Assembly (NCBI RefSeq): GCF_034422975.1
Contig: NZ_CP139873.1
Span: 1,178,001-1,242,000 of the forward strand
Length of the DNA: 64,000 bases
Reading direction: 5' to 3'
Source of the DNA: Idiomarina sp. PL1-037
GTDB lineage: Bacteria; Pseudomonadota; Gammaproteobacteria; Enterobacterales; Alteromonadaceae
The first letter of the stretch is position 1; each line of letters opens with the position of its first letter. Of this stretch, positions 43,316 through 52,670 are shown one piece after another. The notes below the pieces were generated by a model. That model worked only from the letters and a program-made list of their open reading frames with translations. It ran no database searches and was not told the origin of the DNA. The translations under genes and the position numbers were made by a program.

Positions 43316-44839
43316 TTATAACGGTGAGTAACAGTGACTTTCAAAAGCTGATTTAGCTTTAATTCGGGTCAGTTGCTCACCGTTTACTTGAAGTTGCTGA
43401 CAATAAGACTTTAGCAGTGATTTGACCGAGTCGCTTAATAACACATTGGGGTAATAGGTACTTATGGTCAAATAATTGGCTAAGAAAAACAAAGCATTGA
43501 GTTCATTGTCTTCACTCTTATCGGGATCCAATAAATTTTCAGTGGCGGCCGGCAATTGCCAACGCTTAACTAATTGTCGACTGCGACGAAAGTCACTGAT
43601 ATCCAGTGCAGAGCCTACCCAACTTGTACTGTAGCAATGCTCTATTTCTCGCGGACGGGGCCACCTTGCCGATTTAAGCAGCTCTGGGTGACGAAAAAGA
43701 TCGGAGCCTGAAAGTAGAGCAAGCAGTGGTGCCGGGGTTGGCAGGCTAACGCCGGTTTCTGTTGATAAGTGCTGTAGCGTTGTGGTCAGTAAGCCGAGCT
43801 TTTGCATCAATGCGTTATGCTGAGGAATGGTATTTAATGAAAACTGATGCTGCAAAAAAGCAGTAGCAAGAATAACTGAAGCTCGTTTAGAGCCTAACCA
43901 TAAATAAGACTGCTTTAAGTCCATACGGCTGGCTTCGTTGTAGCCAATGCGTTCGCTCTGATGCACGGCAGCATGGAGGCTGCTGGCTAAAAAAGGCAGT
44001 TGGTTAATTTGCTGAATTACTGCGTTTAAGGCGCCACTGGCATTGGCGTAACGGTTTATTGCCTGTAACAGTTTCCTGGGCGTTTGTTGTGTTGCACTTT
44101 TTGGCTTGTGCTTTAGCAATCGGTGCTGAGCCAGAGCGTTCACCTGTTCCTGAGTCAGAGGTTTGTCGTTAACGTCCCAATTTTGTGTCTCGTCCGGGCT
44201 GACATAAAATGGGCTGTCCAGCTTATGTATAAGAGCCAGAATCTGATGTTTTCCTTCAAAACCTAAAAGTACTGCGGTCTGCTGGTTCTTATGATGTGAA
44301 AACTTCTGACCCGTGAGTCTTAAAGGAAGTGTATCCTGCTGATTTAACAGCGCCCAGAAGCGATAGCGGAATTCACTGTTCAATAAGGGGAAAAAAGCTT
44401 GAGTAGGCTCACAGCGTTGCAGCTGAACCTGAGTTAAGGCGTTAACCCAATAGCGAAAAACGACAATGTCAGCAGATTTTAGCGTTAAAGGCTCTAAAGC
44501 AGAGAGCCACAGCGGCTGTCTTAAATGCAGCTGCTTCCAGTGGGCAGGGTCTGGATTAAGCTTTTCACTGACACAAGCAGCGGCCAGAATTCGGCGATAT
44601 TGTGAGTGCAAAGACCATTGATAACCGCAATGCAGCGCGTTCACACAAACCGCGAGTAACTCACTTATTATCTGATTATCCGCAGGAGCGTATTGCTGAG
44701 CGTAAAGGGGAAGCAGTTCAGGCCAGCGGTTTTGCTGATATTCTTCATCAATAAACTGAACCAGACGATAAAGCTGACGAACGTCGTGTTGTTTCAGTAA
44801 ACTTGCCGCTTTTTCACAACACTCGGTCAGCTCTCTCAT
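43316..44839 (-). CDS. Unrecognised 507-residue protein with a possible degenerate HDOD domain
   Basis: No family recognised with certainty. The N-terminal half (about 1-250) is helical, with a cysteine- and tryptophan-containing YQWSLHSQY region. From about 270 to 490 the order LNAVIQQINQLPFLASSLHAA, SYLWLGSKRASVILATAFL, RSRQLVKRWQLPAATENLL and LFFLANYLT resembles an HDOD output/regulatory domain. The metal-type HD pair is missing, as is common in HDOD. No signal peptide or transmembrane segment is seen. It is coupled to the upstream DUF3192 gene by an ATGA overlap. A role in c-di-GMP or stress signalling would be pure inference. Confidence 0.55.
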   Translation of the reverse strand: MRELTECCEKAASLLKQHDVRQLYRLVQFIDEEYQQNRWPELLPLYAQQYAPADNQIISELLAVCVNALHCGYQWSLHSQYRRILAAACVSEKLNPDPAHWKQLHLRQPLWLSALEPLTLKSADIVVFRYWVNALTQVQLQRCEPTQAFFPLLNSEFRYRFWALLNQQDTLPLRLTGQKFSHHKNQQTAVLLGFEGKHQILALIHKLDSPFYVSPDETQNWDVNDKPLTQEQVNALAQHRLLKHKPKSATQQTPRKLLQAINRYANASGALNAVIQQINQLPFLASSLHAAVHQSERIGYNEASRMDLKQSYLWLGSKRASVILATAFLQHQFSLNTIPQHNALMQKLGLLTTTLQHLSTETGVSLPTPAPLLALLSGSDLFRHPELLKSARWPRPREIEHCYSTSWVGSALDISDFRRSRQLVKRWQLPAATENLLDPDKSEDNELNALFFLANYLTISTYYPNVLLSDSVKSLLKSYCQQLQVNGEQLTRIKAKSAFESHCYSPL

Positions 44840-45222
44840 TCTCGCCTCTGATAATTCTGATAGTCACGATAAGAGTCGTTGCCCCAGGCGATAAGCTTAT
44901 TATCGCGAAAAACCAAAGGGGTACATTCATCTTTAGTCGTTATTCCGTCAGAAGTCACGTGATGAGTTCGATAAAACAGAACTTGCATGTCACCTTCAGA
45001 TGAGGCTTTTGCTTCGTTGATATCGGGTGAGCCTAAAATACGAATAACACTGTCTTTGGACATACCGAGATCCAACTGGCCAATTTGTCTGGCGTTATAG
45101 GTCTCTCGTTCCTGCCACTGTAAATCAGCAGGATCAGCCTGATAAAGCATCAGCACTGCTCCTACTATGGCTAGATAAGAAACAGCGCCAATGGCGAGTA
45201 TGACAAAGACTTTATTTTTCAT
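44836..45222 (-). CDS. DUF3192 family membrane-anchored protein
   Basis: About 128 residues from ATG 45222 (AGGA six bases upstream; a TTG start seven codons earlier is possible). An N-terminal helix (about 5-25) anchors it, followed by a periplasmic domain with GQLDLGMSKDSVIRILGSPD, the GMs-ddV-ailGsPd motif of DUF3192 that resembles BamE/SmpA lipoproteins. The C-terminal CTPLVFRDNKLIAWG also fits. Function is unknown, with an outer-membrane-assembly-type fold inferred from similarity to BamE. It sits between ppnN and the HDOD-like gene. Confidence 0.8.
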   Translation of the reverse strand: MKNKVFVILAIGAVSYLAIVGAVLMLYQADPADLQWQERETYNARQIGQLDLGMSKDSVIRILGSPDINEAKASSEGDMQVLFYRTHHVTSDGITTKDECTPLVFRDNKLIAWGNDSYRDYQNYQRRE

Positions 45223-45229
45223 AAATCCT

Positions 45230-46585
45230 TCAGTCAGTAACAACCTTATAACAAGGATGATACACCGAACCTGGCAATTTCATACGTCCTTGTTCGACGA
45301 ATGCTCTTAACAATACGTCCAGTCGTTTCATTAACTCCTTTTCACCGTGAATGGTAAATACGCCTTTTTCCCGAATTTGACGAATGCCACCATCTTTCAC
45401 GTTCCCGGCTACAATAGCTGAAAACGCACGTCGTAAGTCGGCTGCTAGCTCTTCTTTAGGCTGTTCCGGGTGCAGGTTCAGTGACGCAACATTTTCGTGA
45501 GTCGGGTAGAACGGCCGCTGGAAGTTTTCATCAATAAATAAGGTCCAGTTAAAGTAGTAAGCGTCACCAGAATCACGGCGGTATTGTTTTACTGCGGCCA
45601 TGCCGGCGTGCATGTGCTGTGCAACACCTGAGGGGTCAGCAATAATAATACGGTAAAAGCCTCGAGCCTCTTCACCCAGAGTTTCAACAATAAAGGTGTC
45701 CAGCGCATCAAAGTAATCTTTAGACGCCTCAGGGCCTGTCAATATAACCGGTAAGCTTTGTTGTTGGTTTTTCGGGTGCATCAGTATGCCAAGAAGATAC
45801 AACAGCTCTTCAGCGGTACCAGCGCCACCTGGGAAAATAACAATACCGTGCGCACAGCGAACGAAAGCTTCCAGGCGTTTTTCAATATCGGGCAAAATAA
45901 CCAGTTCGTTAACAATAGGGTTAGGTGGCTCGGCAGCAATAATGCCAGGCTCAGTAAGACCTAAGTAGCGACCACCACTAATACGCTGTTTAGCATGACC
46001 AATAGTCGCGCCTTTCATAGGGCCTTTCATTGCACCCGGGCCACATCCGGTACAGATATTTAAGCCACGCAAGCCCAACTGATAACCCACTTCTTTAGTG
46101 TATTTGTACTCAGCTTCGTTAATTGAGTGACCGCCCCAGCAAACCACCATATCGGGCTCTTGCATGGCCTGAATAGTACGGGCGTTGCGTAAAATGTCGA
46201 ACACCACGTGGGTTAGGGTGGCACTGTCAGCGTCTTTCAGTTCTTCTTCTGAGTAACGTTCTCCGGTAAAGAGAATGTCGCGCAATACGGATTCCAGTAA
46301 TTCGCGAATGCCGACAATCAGTTCGCCATCAACAAAAGCTTCAGCCGGCGGCTCAATCAATTCAATTTTTATACCGCGCTCTTTGCGGATAATATTAACG
46401 GCGAAGTCTTCATATTTATCGTAAATTTCAGCGCTGCTATCGGTATTGCTTCCGGCATTTAAAACCGCGAGACAGCAATTGCGAAATAATTTATAGAGTT
46501 GGCTGTTTGAGGATTGCTTTAAACGTTCTATTTCCAGTTGTGACAAAAGAGACATGCTGCCTCTTGGAGAAATACTTGCTCTCAT
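45230..46585 (-). CDS. ppnN: Pyrimidine/purine nucleotide 5'-monophosphate nucleosidase PpnN
   Basis: Removes the base from nucleoside monophosphates; the E. coli enzyme (YgdH) is activated by (p)ppGpp. LOG-family motifs: GGHSINEAEYKYTKEVG, GCGPGAMKGPMKGATIGHAKQR and the PGGAGTAEELLYLLGIL nucleotide-binding loop (near 253-269). The N-terminal ISPRGSMSLLSQLEIE and C-terminal GSVYHPCYKV match the long PpnN form, 451 residues against 454 in E. coli. AGGAG precedes the ATG. It lies close to queF/syd as in E. coli, with two genes inserted. Confidence 0.94.
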   Translation of the reverse strand: MRASISPRGSMSLLSQLEIERLKQSSNSQLYKLFRNCCLAVLNAGSNTDSSAEIYDKYEDFAVNIIRKERGIKIELIEPPAEAFVDGELIVGIRELLESVLRDILFTGERYSEEELKDADSATLTHVVFDILRNARTIQAMQEPDMVVCWGGHSINEAEYKYTKEVGYQLGLRGLNICTGCGPGAMKGPMKGATIGHAKQRISGGRYLGLTEPGIIAAEPPNPIVNELVILPDIEKRLEAFVRCAHGIVIFPGGAGTAEELLYLLGILMHPKNQQQSLPVILTGPEASKDYFDALDTFIVETLGEEARGFYRIIIADPSGVAQHMHAGMAAVKQYRRDSGDAYYFNWTLFIDENFQRPFYPTHENVASLNLHPEQPKEELAADLRRAFSAIVAGNVKDGGIRQIREKGVFTIHGEKELMKRLDVLLRAFVEQGRMKLPGSVYHPCYKVVTD

Positions 46586-46659
46586 TATCTTTTCATACTC
46601 CTGTAATAACGATGACTCGGGGTCATTCTTGTACCGGCGGTGCCCATCAGCTTTGCTCT

Positions 46660-48183
46660 TTATTTTGCTGTGATGACTTTGTTGCGCCCGCTGTTTTTTG
46701 CTTCATAGAGCGCCTTATCGGCTCTTTCAAAAACCGCCAGTGGTATATCTTCATTGTACTTAAATTCAGCTATTCCTGCGGAAATAGTAATGCGTATATC
46801 GTCGGTTTTAAATCTAAACGGGATATTAGCCACTTTCTCCCGAGTATTCTCTATATGTTGACAGGCACTTTGTCCGTCAGAACAGAATATGATAGCAAAC
46901 TCTTCGCCACCATAGCGACAAACAAAGGCTGATTCTCGTAGCGATTTGCTGAGAGTACCTGCGATAACTTGTAAGGTCTTGTCGCCGGCAATATGGCCAA
47001 AGCTATCGTTAATATTCTTAAAATGATCAACGTCGATAATGGCTATGCTGAGTGGCGTTTCACCGTTTTTCCAGCGTTGGAATTCCAGGTTTAAACGCTC
47101 ATCAAAAGCAGAGCGGTTCGGCAACTTGGTCAGATTGTCCTGTAAGCTGCGGAACTTTTGTTTAGCCAGCTCCTGCTTGTAATGTAAAACCTGTTCTTCG
47201 GTTTCACGGAGTTTCTGCTCCATGGCTTGCGTGTTGCTATGGAAACTTTGACGCTCTTCGTCATGTAACTTGAGGTGTCGATTCAAAGTTTCACCTAAAC
47301 GGTGCAACTGCAAGCCGACCGACTCTTTTAAATCGTTCAATTCATACGCGTCAGTGACGCAAGCTTTTATCTCGGAAACGCCACTTTTTAGTTGTTGGTT
47401 CAGATGCAGTCGTTGGTCAGCAAAGTCAGCAGAGTGATTTATGGTTTTACCTAATACACTCTGGACAGATTCTAATGAAGCATTTAATTGTTGCAGGAAC
47501 AGCTGTGCTGAGCGGCGTTCATCGTTAATATTGTTAAATACCAGCCGCATAACTTTTAATGTGATAGCTAACAAGGTTTCGCTGGTTTGCGGCTTTTGTA
47601 AAGCTACCCTTACTTGCTGCAAAGTATCAGCGGCGCTTCCAAGAAACTCGACCTCACTTAGTAAATCAAGCAATTGACTTTGATATTGGGTTACTTGCGT
47701 TTCTGTCTGAGTACCTTGCTGCTGGTAGGAAAGTGTCAGCAATTGGTTTACTAATGGCAAATAATGAGAAACCGTCATTGTTGGTTGCTCGAATTCATTT
47801 GCTATTTTTTGTAGTTGGCTTCTGCCACTGCTATCGCGTGGCTTAATAGACTGTAATGCCAGGTGAATACTTTCGTTGGTTTTTTTTAGCAGCGTTTGCA
47901 TACGAACAGTATGCTGAGAAATCACCTCACCCACTTGTTGCATTATGGGCTCTATAACCGCAGCGGACGCATTTTGCTGCAGATGACCTCGTAATTTATG
48001 CAGTAAACCGTCTAACTCACTATCAACACCATTTAATGCCAGACAAAGATCGTTCACAAAGTTTGAGTAACGTTGCGAGTCGCGCAGATAATCGTCTTCT
48101 ATCTGCTTACGCGACTGGATGCTCTGTCGCAGTTTCTTGCTAAGGTGCTGAACCTGCTCTTGTGGTGTTTCTGGTAATGCCAA
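46660..48183 (-). CDS. Soluble GGDEF diguanylate cyclase with long coiled-coil N-terminus
   Basis: 507 residues without membrane segments. Residues about 1-340 are predicted helical/coiled coil (repeated QLHLNQQL-, REHEE-type heptads such as RETEEQVLHYKQELAKQK). The GGDEF domain (about 350-505) has DNLTKLPNRSAFDERL, IDVDHFKNINDSFGH and VCRYGGEEFAIIF with an intact GGEEF signature. The inhibitory-site position reads RESA before FVCRY, so the RxxD I-site is incomplete. It is probably an active cyclase controlled by the N-terminal domain, whose input is unknown. It stands alone between ppnN and the M61 peptidase. Confidence 0.9.
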   Translation of the reverse strand: MALPETPQEQVQHLSKKLRQSIQSRKQIEDDYLRDSQRYSNFVNDLCLALNGVDSELDGLLHKLRGHLQQNASAAVIEPIMQQVGEVISQHTVRMQTLLKKTNESIHLALQSIKPRDSSGRSQLQKIANEFEQPTMTVSHYLPLVNQLLTLSYQQQGTQTETQVTQYQSQLLDLLSEVEFLGSAADTLQQVRVALQKPQTSETLLAITLKVMRLVFNNINDERRSAQLFLQQLNASLESVQSVLGKTINHSADFADQRLHLNQQLKSGVSEIKACVTDAYELNDLKESVGLQLHRLGETLNRHLKLHDEERQSFHSNTQAMEQKLRETEEQVLHYKQELAKQKFRSLQDNLTKLPNRSAFDERLNLEFQRWKNGETPLSIAIIDVDHFKNINDSFGHIAGDKTLQVIAGTLSKSLRESAFVCRYGGEEFAIIFCSDGQSACQHIENTREKVANIPFRFKTDDIRITISAGIAEFKYNEDIPLAVFERADKALYEAKNSGRNKVITAK

Positions 48184-48334
48184 TGCTCACCTACCAAATG
48201 TTGAAGTCAATACGCATAATACGAAAAATAATGTCATAAAGTCTAACCTATCTGAATTTATTTTCTATCGGTGGATTGTGGTAGTCTTTAAACAAGTTAA
48301 CTAACAAATAAAGCGAAACTAACGGAGATAAACT

Positions 48335-50140
48335 GTGCGCAAGAGCTTATTAGCTGTTGGTGTTATGTTGGCACCTTCCATTGTATTGGCAAATACCAAT
48401 TATAAAATTGATTTAACACAACCTGAGCACCACAAAGGCGAAGTGTCTATAACCTTTCCAGCCAGTGATACTAAGTTTCTGGATGTAAAAATGCCAGCCT
48501 GGAGAACCGGATATTATCGCATTTTGAATCTGGCTAATGGGGTTCGGGATTTTGATGCTCAGAGCAACGGGGAAGAACTTCGCTGGGAAAAGGTCGATAA
48601 AAGCACCTGGCGCGTATATTTACCTGAAGACAGTGGTGAAGTAACCGTCGATTACGAAATTTACGCGAATCAGCTCGGGCGCCGTAGCCGCCATATCGAC
48701 GACAGCCATGCTTACTTAGATGCATCCGCTGTATTTATGTATGCAGACGCCTGGCGCGATAAACCGGTGTCAGTGTCTCTGGATGTTCCGGATGAGTGGA
48801 AGAGTTACTCCGGTATGGACAGAGACGGTGCACACCAGTTCTCGGCCGAAAGTTGGGATGTGTTAGTTGACTCGCCCATAGAAACGGGCATTAACAAACA
48901 CTATGAGTTCACTCAGGATGATCGCGATTATGAAGTCGTATTCTGGGGAGAGGGTAACTACGACGCTGAGAAAACGGTCGAAGACTTACAAAAGCTGGTG
49001 GCTACCGGTGACTCGATTTGGAGCAGCTACCCATATGAGCGTTATGTTTTTATGGTCCACGCGACAACTGGCGCAGGTGGTGCGACTGAACACAAAAACT
49101 CGACGATTATCCAGCGCCCAAGATACAGCTTTGCTAGTCGTGACGATTACCTGTCGTTTATGTCGACAGCGTCACATGAGTTTGTGCATACCTGGAACGT
49201 GAAAGCTTATCGCCCGGACGGACTGGTTCCATACGATTATCAAAAAGAAAACTACACTGATTTATTCTGGATTGCTGAAGGTTCAACCAGCTACTTCCAG
49301 AATCATTTGTTATTACAGGCAGAAATTATGAAGCCGTCTGAGTATTTCGAACGAGTAGCAACCAGCATTGACCGCTATCGATCAAAACCAGGCCGAGATG
49401 TTATGTCAGTGGCTGAAGCCTCTTTTGAGGCGTGGATTGATCAATATGGCGACCGCGCGCACAACGATTCTGTGAATATATACTCGGAAGGTGCTCTGGT
49501 TTCCTGGCTGCTGGACAGCGAACTGTTGAAAAAAACTGATGGAGAAGTTAGCTATCGCGACGTGCATAATGAGTTGTATCAGCGCTTTGATGCCGACGAG
49601 CAGGGCTTCACTTCAGCCGATGTGCTAACTATTTTGAAAGACTTAACGGGTGAATCCTGGCAGGACTGGTGGCAAGACAATGTTGAAACTCCGGCCGCAG
49701 ATATTCCGTTCGAGAGTATGCTGGAGCAGGTGGGTTTAAAGCTGGTTTATGATCAGGACAAGGATGAAGAGCAGGACGAACGCGAAGCTGAGAAAGTCTG
49801 GGCTGGCTGGAGTGCCAGTGAAGCCAGTGGCGGTATGGAATTGACCAGAGTTAGCAAAGGCAGCCCCGCCTGGGAAGCCGGCTTTACGCCGGGTGATGTC
49901 ATTGTTGCTTACGACGGACACACCGTAGTTGATGGTCGCTTTAAAGAAGCTTTTGATGAATATAGAGCGGGTGATTCTATTGAAGTGACATTTTTCCGTC
50001 GCGACCAGTTGCACAAGAAAACCTTAACGGTGCAACCAACTCCTGAAACTGACGCGAAAATAGAACCATTAGACGAGCCTACTGCTGAACAGAAAGCTCG
50101 TTTCCTGCAATGGTTACAAATTCCGCACCCTAACGCTTAA
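48335..50140 (+). CDS. M61 family glycyl aminopeptidase with PDZ domain
   Basis: 601-residue exported metallopeptidase. It starts with GTG (GGAG seven bases upstream) and has a signal peptide ending near Ala19. The M61 N-terminal beta domain (about 20-230) leads to the zinc motif SHEFVHTWNVKAYRP with HExxH (near 285) and the downstream glutamate in WIAEGSTSYFQNHLL. An AEGSTSY...NIYSEGALVSWLLD stretch follows. A C-terminal PDZ domain (about 490-575) contains SPAWEAGFTPGDVIVAYDG. It probably processes peptides in the periplasm or outside, fitting a proteolytic lifestyle. Confidence 0.92.
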   Translation: MRKSLLAVGVMLAPSIVLANTNYKIDLTQPEHHKGEVSITFPASDTKFLDVKMPAWRTGYYRILNLANGVRDFDAQSNGEELRWEKVDKSTWRVYLPEDSGEVTVDYEIYANQLGRRSRHIDDSHAYLDASAVFMYADAWRDKPVSVSLDVPDEWKSYSGMDRDGAHQFSAESWDVLVDSPIETGINKHYEFTQDDRDYEVVFWGEGNYDAEKTVEDLQKLVATGDSIWSSYPYERYVFMVHATTGAGGATEHKNSTIIQRPRYSFASRDDYLSFMSTASHEFVHTWNVKAYRPDGLVPYDYQKENYTDLFWIAEGSTSYFQNHLLLQAEIMKPSEYFERVATSIDRYRSKPGRDVMSVAEASFEAWIDQYGDRAHNDSVNIYSEGALVSWLLDSELLKKTDGEVSYRDVHNELYQRFDADEQGFTSADVLTILKDLTGESWQDWWQDNVETPAADIPFESMLEQVGLKLVYDQDKDEEQDEREAEKVWAGWSASEASGGMELTRVSKGSPAWEAGFTPGDVIVAYDGHTVVDGRFKEAFDEYRAGDSIEVTFFRRDQLHKKTLTVQPTPETDAKIEPLDEPTAEQKARFLQWLQIPHPNA

Positions 50141-50144
50141 TCCC

Positions 50145-50969
50145 TTATTGTCGGGCCATGCGTTGCATTTGCAGCGCTGGCTCGAAGTCTGAACGAAACG
50201 GATTTATGTCCAGACCGCCACGACGTGTGTAACGGGCATAAACCGTCAACTTTTTCATTCCCAGTGCTTTCAAGTCCTGATAAATACGCTCAACGCATTG
50301 CTCGTGGAATTCGTTATGGCGTCTGAATGACACCAGATAAGCGAGCAGCGCAGCGCGATCCAACTTCGGCCCCTGATAATGAATGTAAACCGAACCCCAG
50401 TCGGGTTGATTGGTTATCAGACAGTTCGATTTTAACAGATGACTGTGTAGCTCTTCTTCTGTTTCATTTTGCTCTGTAGCAAGCAGTGACGGCTGATAGT
50501 CGTACTGCGAAATACGAATATTCTGATGGTCGATACAGTGACCCGGAAAGGTTGCCACAGACTCGCCTTCCAACTCAGACAACTGTCTCAGCTTGACGTT
50601 AACCGGCGCACCGGCACAAGCGGACAGGTCGGTTTCCATCAGTTGTTGCACCTGCTCCCAAGTGTTAAAACGCGAGTCATTGAAGCTGTTTAAATAAAGC
50701 TTAAATGACTTGGATTCGACCAGATTAGGGCTCTTGGCAGGCACGGTAAAGTAACCTACCGCAACCTGTGGCAGTCCGTTTGCGTTTAGCCACGAAATTT
50801 CATAACCGGTCCATAAATCCACACCCGAAAAAGGTAGCTCGTCTTTAAGCCCTATAGGTTCCCGATTCAGTGAGCGGGGGACTGGTTGCAGCTGTTTTGG
50901 ATCATATTCATTCGGGTAGTCGGTGTGCTGCCCCAGAGATAAGTGGTCTAGTGCGTCCTTCTTTGGCAT
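50145..50969 (-). CDS. queF: NADPH-dependent 7-cyano-7-deazaguanine reductase QueF
   Basis: Reduces preQ0 to preQ1 in queuosine synthesis. This is the long bimodular type II QueF (274 residues). SLGQHTDYPNEYDPKQLQPVPR opens it and the ESKSFKLYLNSFN motif (near 93-105) binds NADPH. The catalytic Cys and Asp lie in NCLITNQPDWGSVYIHYQG (near 180-198), and the C-terminal RRGGLDINPFRSD matches. It is divergent from syd with overlapping control regions, as in E. coli. Confidence 0.95.
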   Translation of the reverse strand: MPKKDALDHLSLGQHTDYPNEYDPKQLQPVPRSLNREPIGLKDELPFSGVDLWTGYEISWLNANGLPQVAVGYFTVPAKSPNLVESKSFKLYLNSFNDSRFNTWEQVQQLMETDLSACAGAPVNVKLRQLSELEGESVATFPGHCIDHQNIRISQYDYQPSLLATEQNETEEELHSHLLKSNCLITNQPDWGSVYIHYQGPKLDRAALLAYLVSFRRHNEFHEQCVERIYQDLKALGMKKLTVYARYTRRGGLDINPFRSDFEPALQMQRMARQ

Positions 50970-51028
50970 TTAAGTCGCTCCGTAAGTACAATGGCTGTAT
51001 TGTAAATTTTCTTAGGTGTAAGTACCAG

Positions 51029-51580
51029 ATGAAGACGCTAGAAGAATCAATCGATGCACTAATGATGCGCTATCAGGAAAATGTTCCTGTGCGCTATACA
51101 GAGTATGTAGAAGAGTGGAAGAGTCCAATTTATGGAACTGTTATTGACGAGAATACGGTTGAATGGACGCCATGCCGGCAACCTGAAGCGCTAAACTTTG
51201 ATGATCTTGAGAGTGCTCTGGAAACGAATTTTCATGGAAGTATTAAAGCTTTGTTTGGCCGCTGGTACGCGGGAGACCTTGCGCTTGACTACCAGGGCCA
51301 TCCAGTTAGCTTGCTACAGACGCAGAGTGCAGAAGACGGTGAGCGCTTATTAGAGAATATTACTGGTCACATTTTAATGAAGCGTCGTTTGAAACAGCCT
51401 GAAACGATCTTTATTGGTTTAGGTAGCGAGGATGACAGCTTGTTGGTAACCATAGATAACCAAAGTGGTGCGGTTGGACTTGAATGGGTAGGTAAGGAAC
51501 AACACGAAGTTCTGTCTGACTCTCTGGCTGACTGGCTTGAGAATTGTCAGCCTCAAGTTAAAGCTGATAACAACTCTTGA
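51029..51580 (+). CDS. syd: SecY-interacting protein Syd
   Basis: Cytoplasmic protein that binds SecY and monitors its interaction with other translocon parts. EEWKSPIYGTVIDENTVEWTPCRQ (about 27-50), FYRWYAG-like GRWYAGDLALDYQG and TIFIGLGSEDDSLLVTIDNQSGAVGLEWVG are Syd family motifs. ATG 51029 yields 183 residues, near the E. coli 181; the frame continues upstream without a better start. AGGTG lies 13 bases before. Its neighbours queF and (a few genes on) yqcC-truC match the E. coli order. Confidence 0.94.
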   Translation: MKTLEESIDALMMRYQENVPVRYTEYVEEWKSPIYGTVIDENTVEWTPCRQPEALNFDDLESALETNFHGSIKALFGRWYAGDLALDYQGHPVSLLQTQSAEDGERLLENITGHILMKRRLKQPETIFIGLGSEDDSLLVTIDNQSGAVGLEWVGKEQHEVLSDSLADWLENCQPQVKADNNS

Positions 51581-51676
51581 TGACAGTCTTGCTTTAATAG
51601 CGGGTAAATGGGTCTCGACAGAATTCTGAAAAATGGTTAAGTTGGTGTTATAAAAACTAACGATTGGCCATTTACT

Positions 51677-52357
51677 ATGCAGGGTTTGACAGAAAAAACG
51701 GAAAGCGAAATTGATGACGCAGGTGAGAACAGCCGTGAGCATGTTCAGGGTGAACTGGTTTACCTTGTTGCTGAAGATCTGAAGCTAGCAGCCTCTCTTT
51801 TATTCAAGACTTATTACGATGACGAGTTGTTGCAAAAGATTTTCCGGTTCGACAAGCCTGACTACGATAAACGTTTAAGGGCCGCTATTCGGGAAGACCT
51901 GAACGCTTTCTGGGAAAGCGGGCAACCTATTATTGGTATTAGAGATGGCGGCACATTATTAGGTGTTGCGTGTCTTACCCGTCCTGGTAAAAGCTTTGGT
52001 CCCGGGCGTTTCTGGCACTGGCGGATAAGCATGTTGCTCACGGCTGGTTTTTTGAGTACTAAACAGGTGCTTGAAAAAGAACGCTTAATTCAGGAAGCGA
52101 TGCCGGATGTGCCTTATCATATGCTGGCATTTATTGCGGTAGCACCCCAATATCAGTCGCAGGGCGTGGGGCACTTACTTGTTGAAGCTGCCAAAGCGGT
52201 TTTTGAAGAAGATCCGGAATCACAAGGGATAGCCGTTTACGTCACTCGTTCGGATTATCAGGCCTTCTTTAAAAAGCGCGGCTATCGTATTCAGGCGCAA
52301 ATAGAAGTCGAAAAGCTGCCCGGTGAAGTCCTGTTTTACCAACGGCAGCCTAGTTAA
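51677..52357 (+). CDS. GNAT family N-acetyltransferase
   Basis: 226-residue protein whose C-terminal two thirds (about 60-215) form a GNAT domain. Acetyl-CoA motif A is AFIAVAPQYQSQGVGHLLVEAA (near 150-171) with the Q-x-x-G-x-G pattern, and VTRSDYQAFFKKRGYR carries the following strand and helix. The first 25 residues are polar and charged. Acetyl acceptor is unknown. It stands on the plus strand between syd and the DUF3301/DUF3549 pair on the other strand. Confidence 0.85.
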   Translation: MQGLTEKTESEIDDAGENSREHVQGELVYLVAEDLKLAASLLFKTYYDDELLQKIFRFDKPDYDKRLRAAIREDLNAFWESGQPIIGIRDGGTLLGVACLTRPGKSFGPGRFWHWRISMLLTAGFLSTKQVLEKERLIQEAMPDVPYHMLAFIAVAPQYQSQGVGHLLVEAAKAVFEEDPESQGIAVYVTRSDYQAFFKKRGYRIQAQIEVEKLPGEVLFYQRQPS

Positions 52358-52358
52358 A

Positions 52359-52670
52359 CTATTGCGCGGGAATACGAAACGGCGGTAATTCAACGCCGAC
52401 CAAACGCTGGTTATGAAGGGTTAAGTCGCCTTCATAACGAGTTTCGCCGTCGCTGCTAAAGCCCATTTTGAAGGTGCTACGCCAGCCTGGCTGGCTGCCT
52501 TTAAACGACCAACGCGTGTCCTCGCGACGAATATCTAAAAACTGAAGCCCTTGCTGCTTGCAATAAAACAGCGCATGTTTTTGAGCGCTTTCCGACTGTT
52601 GCCGGTGTTGCCAGAAAACCCATATTGCCGTTGCCAGCGCCAGTAAAACAATGACATCGAGTAAATTCAT
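52359..52670 (-). CDS. DUF3301 domain protein
   Basis: 103-residue protein with one N-terminal membrane helix (about 3-20, VIVLLALATAIWVFW). A small domain follows with the CKQQGLQFLD and RYEGDLTLHNQRLVGVELPP motifs of DUF3301. Function unknown. The start overlaps the stop of the DUF3549 gene upstream, forming a two-gene unit often seen next to the syd/truC region in Alteromonadales and Vibrionaceae. Confidence 0.85.
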   Translation of the reverse strand: MNLLDVIVLLALATAIWVFWQHRQQSESAQKHALFYCKQQGLQFLDIRREDTRWSFKGSQPGWRSTFKMGFSSDGETRYEGDLTLHNQRLVGVELPPFRIPAQ

